6,801 nucleotides of DNA from positions 1 to 6,801 of the forward strand of contig JAPXLT010000255.1 of NCBI GenBank assembly GCA_033809415.1, read 5' to 3'. This DNA is from JAQVUB01 sp033809415 (lineage in GTDB: Bacteria > Verrucomicrobiota > Lentisphaeria > Oligosphaerales > Oligosphaeraceae). Of the stretch, positions 6,052-6,801 are shown piece by piece. The translations under genes and the position numbers were made by a program. The notes below the pieces were generated by a model that was not told the DNA's origin, made no database searches, and saw only the letters and a list, made by a program, of their open reading frames with translations. The stretch's first letter is position 1; each line of letters begins with the position of its first letter.

Positions 6052-6801
6052 ATGGATAAAAACAAACAAATCACAATTATCGGAATGGGGACCTTTGGGA
6101 GGGAGATCGCTTTGTCGCTGATGCGTTCCGGCATTACTGTCTGCGCGATTGACAGTGATCCGGACATCATTGATCAGCTTCACGAGCAGGTCAGCCTGGC
6201 AATGGTCATGGATACAACCCAGAAACAGGCGCTTATCGAGGCTGAAATCCAGGAAGTCGATACGGTGGTGGTGGCAATCGGAGCGGGCAGCTTGGAAAAT
6301 AGCATCCTGACTACCGCCTTGCTTAAAGAACTCGGCGTGGAAAATATCATTGCACGGGCAACCAGTGAACTGCATGAACGGATTCTACGGCAGGTCGGCG
6401 CCAGCATGATCGTCAATCCTGAACGGGAAATGGGGGTGCGGGTGGCCAAGCATATCGTTCGCCCAGGCTTTATCGAGATGATCTCACTGCCGGGAGGAGC
6501 ATGTATCGCACAAATTCCCCTGCCTGACGGATTCGCGGAACATACCCTCGAAGAACTCGGTGTGCGGAAACGCTTCAATCTGAACGTATTGGGAATTCAA
6601 CGCCCGAAGAAGACACAGGCACCTCCCGAGGGCGAACAAATGATCAGCCTGGACAGCAAGGCGCTTTGGAATTATAAGAAGAATCTTGGAGTACCCGGAG
6701 TGGCGGAGGATAGCCGCATCATCATGAATATCTCACCGACCAAGGATCGCTTCAAAAGCGGAGACATCCTCCTCGTCATGGGAAAAGAAGACGATATCAA
6801 C
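6052..6801 (+). CDS. KtrA/TrkA-type RCK gating subunit (3' end outside window)
   Basis: This is the cytosolic nucleotide-binding regulator that assembles as a ring under the channel subunit and controls potassium flux. The 250 codons present lack a stop, so the gene continues past the window. The RCK_N Rossmann domain shows ITIIGMGTFGREIA (7-20, GxGxxG at 11-16), acidic ribose-binding D34 in AIDSD, VVVAIG (72-77), ENSILTTALLKELGV (82-96) and VNPEREMGVRVAKHI (121-135), the last typical of KtrA-like proteins. An RCK_C domain follows: LEELGVRKRFNLNVLGIQR (166-184) and SGDILLVMGKEDDI (236-249). Between these halves about 45 residues (184-228) stand where KtrA proteins usually have only a short loop. 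Whether a second RCK pair follows, as in E. coli TrkA, cannot be seen. The 22-bp spacing implies co-transcription with the channel gene. Confidence 0.92.
   Translation, partial: MDKNKQITIIGMGTFGREIALSLMRSGITVCAIDSDPDIIDQLHEQVSLAMVMDTTQKQALIEAEIQEVDTVVVAIGAGSLENSILTTALLKELGVENIIARATSELHERILRQVGASMIVNPEREMGVRVAKHIVRPGFIEMISLPGGACIAQIPLPDGFAEHTLEELGVRKRFNLNVLGIQRPKKTQAPPEGEQMISLDSKALWNYKKNLGVPGVAEDSRIIMNISPTKDRFKSGDILLVMGKEDDIN

Overview
The window looks like a stretch of chromosome from a Gram-negative bacterium, most likely of the Planctomycetes-Verrucomicrobia-Lentisphaerae group (a Lentisphaerae/Victivallis-like lineage is my best guess). This is inference. It rests on the style of the long solute-binding protein, whose motifs I recall from Verrucomicrobia-type genomes, on the moderately GC-rich genes set in AT-rich gaps, and on the short degenerate dispersed repeats in those gaps. 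No rRNA, tRNA, CRISPR array, transposase or phage gene was seen.

Layout. Bases 1-538 have no convincing gene. They hold three kinds of short degenerate repeat, several with a period near 10 nt, and a rho-independent terminator (451-490) that serves the leftward gene next to it. Bases 539-1399 (minus strand) encode a 286-residue protein of unknown function with two N-terminal membrane helices and a methionine-rich acidic loop. A possible 81-codon reading frame (1415-1660, minus) lies just upstream of it and its stop codon overlaps the downstream ribosome-binding site. Bases 1661-2078 are an AT-rich divergent intergenic region with a second repeat copy.

Rightward from 2079 come a long ABC-type (iron(III)/polyamine-like) solute-binding protein with no cleavable signal peptide visible (2079-3710), a third, inverted repeat copy in the 84-bp gap, a TrkH/KtrB potassium channel subunit with an N-terminal membrane extension of about 300 residues (3795-6029), and, 22 bp later, the NAD-binding KtrA/TrkA-type gating subunit, which runs off the window end (6052-6801).

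How the genes work together. The last two genes form a standard two-component potassium uptake system: the membrane pore (four P-loops with conserved filter glycines) and its cytosolic RCK gating ring. The solute-binding protein has no permease or ATPase in the window, so its partner is elsewhere or it has another role; nothing in the sequence ties it functionally to potassium uptake beyond position. The leftward protein has its own terminator and is an independent unit.

I did not find a clearly new multi-gene system. The best candidates for a second look are the enlarged potassium channel subunit, an insertion in its RCK partner, the orphan anchored binding protein, and the dispersed repeat that occupies each larger intergenic gap.
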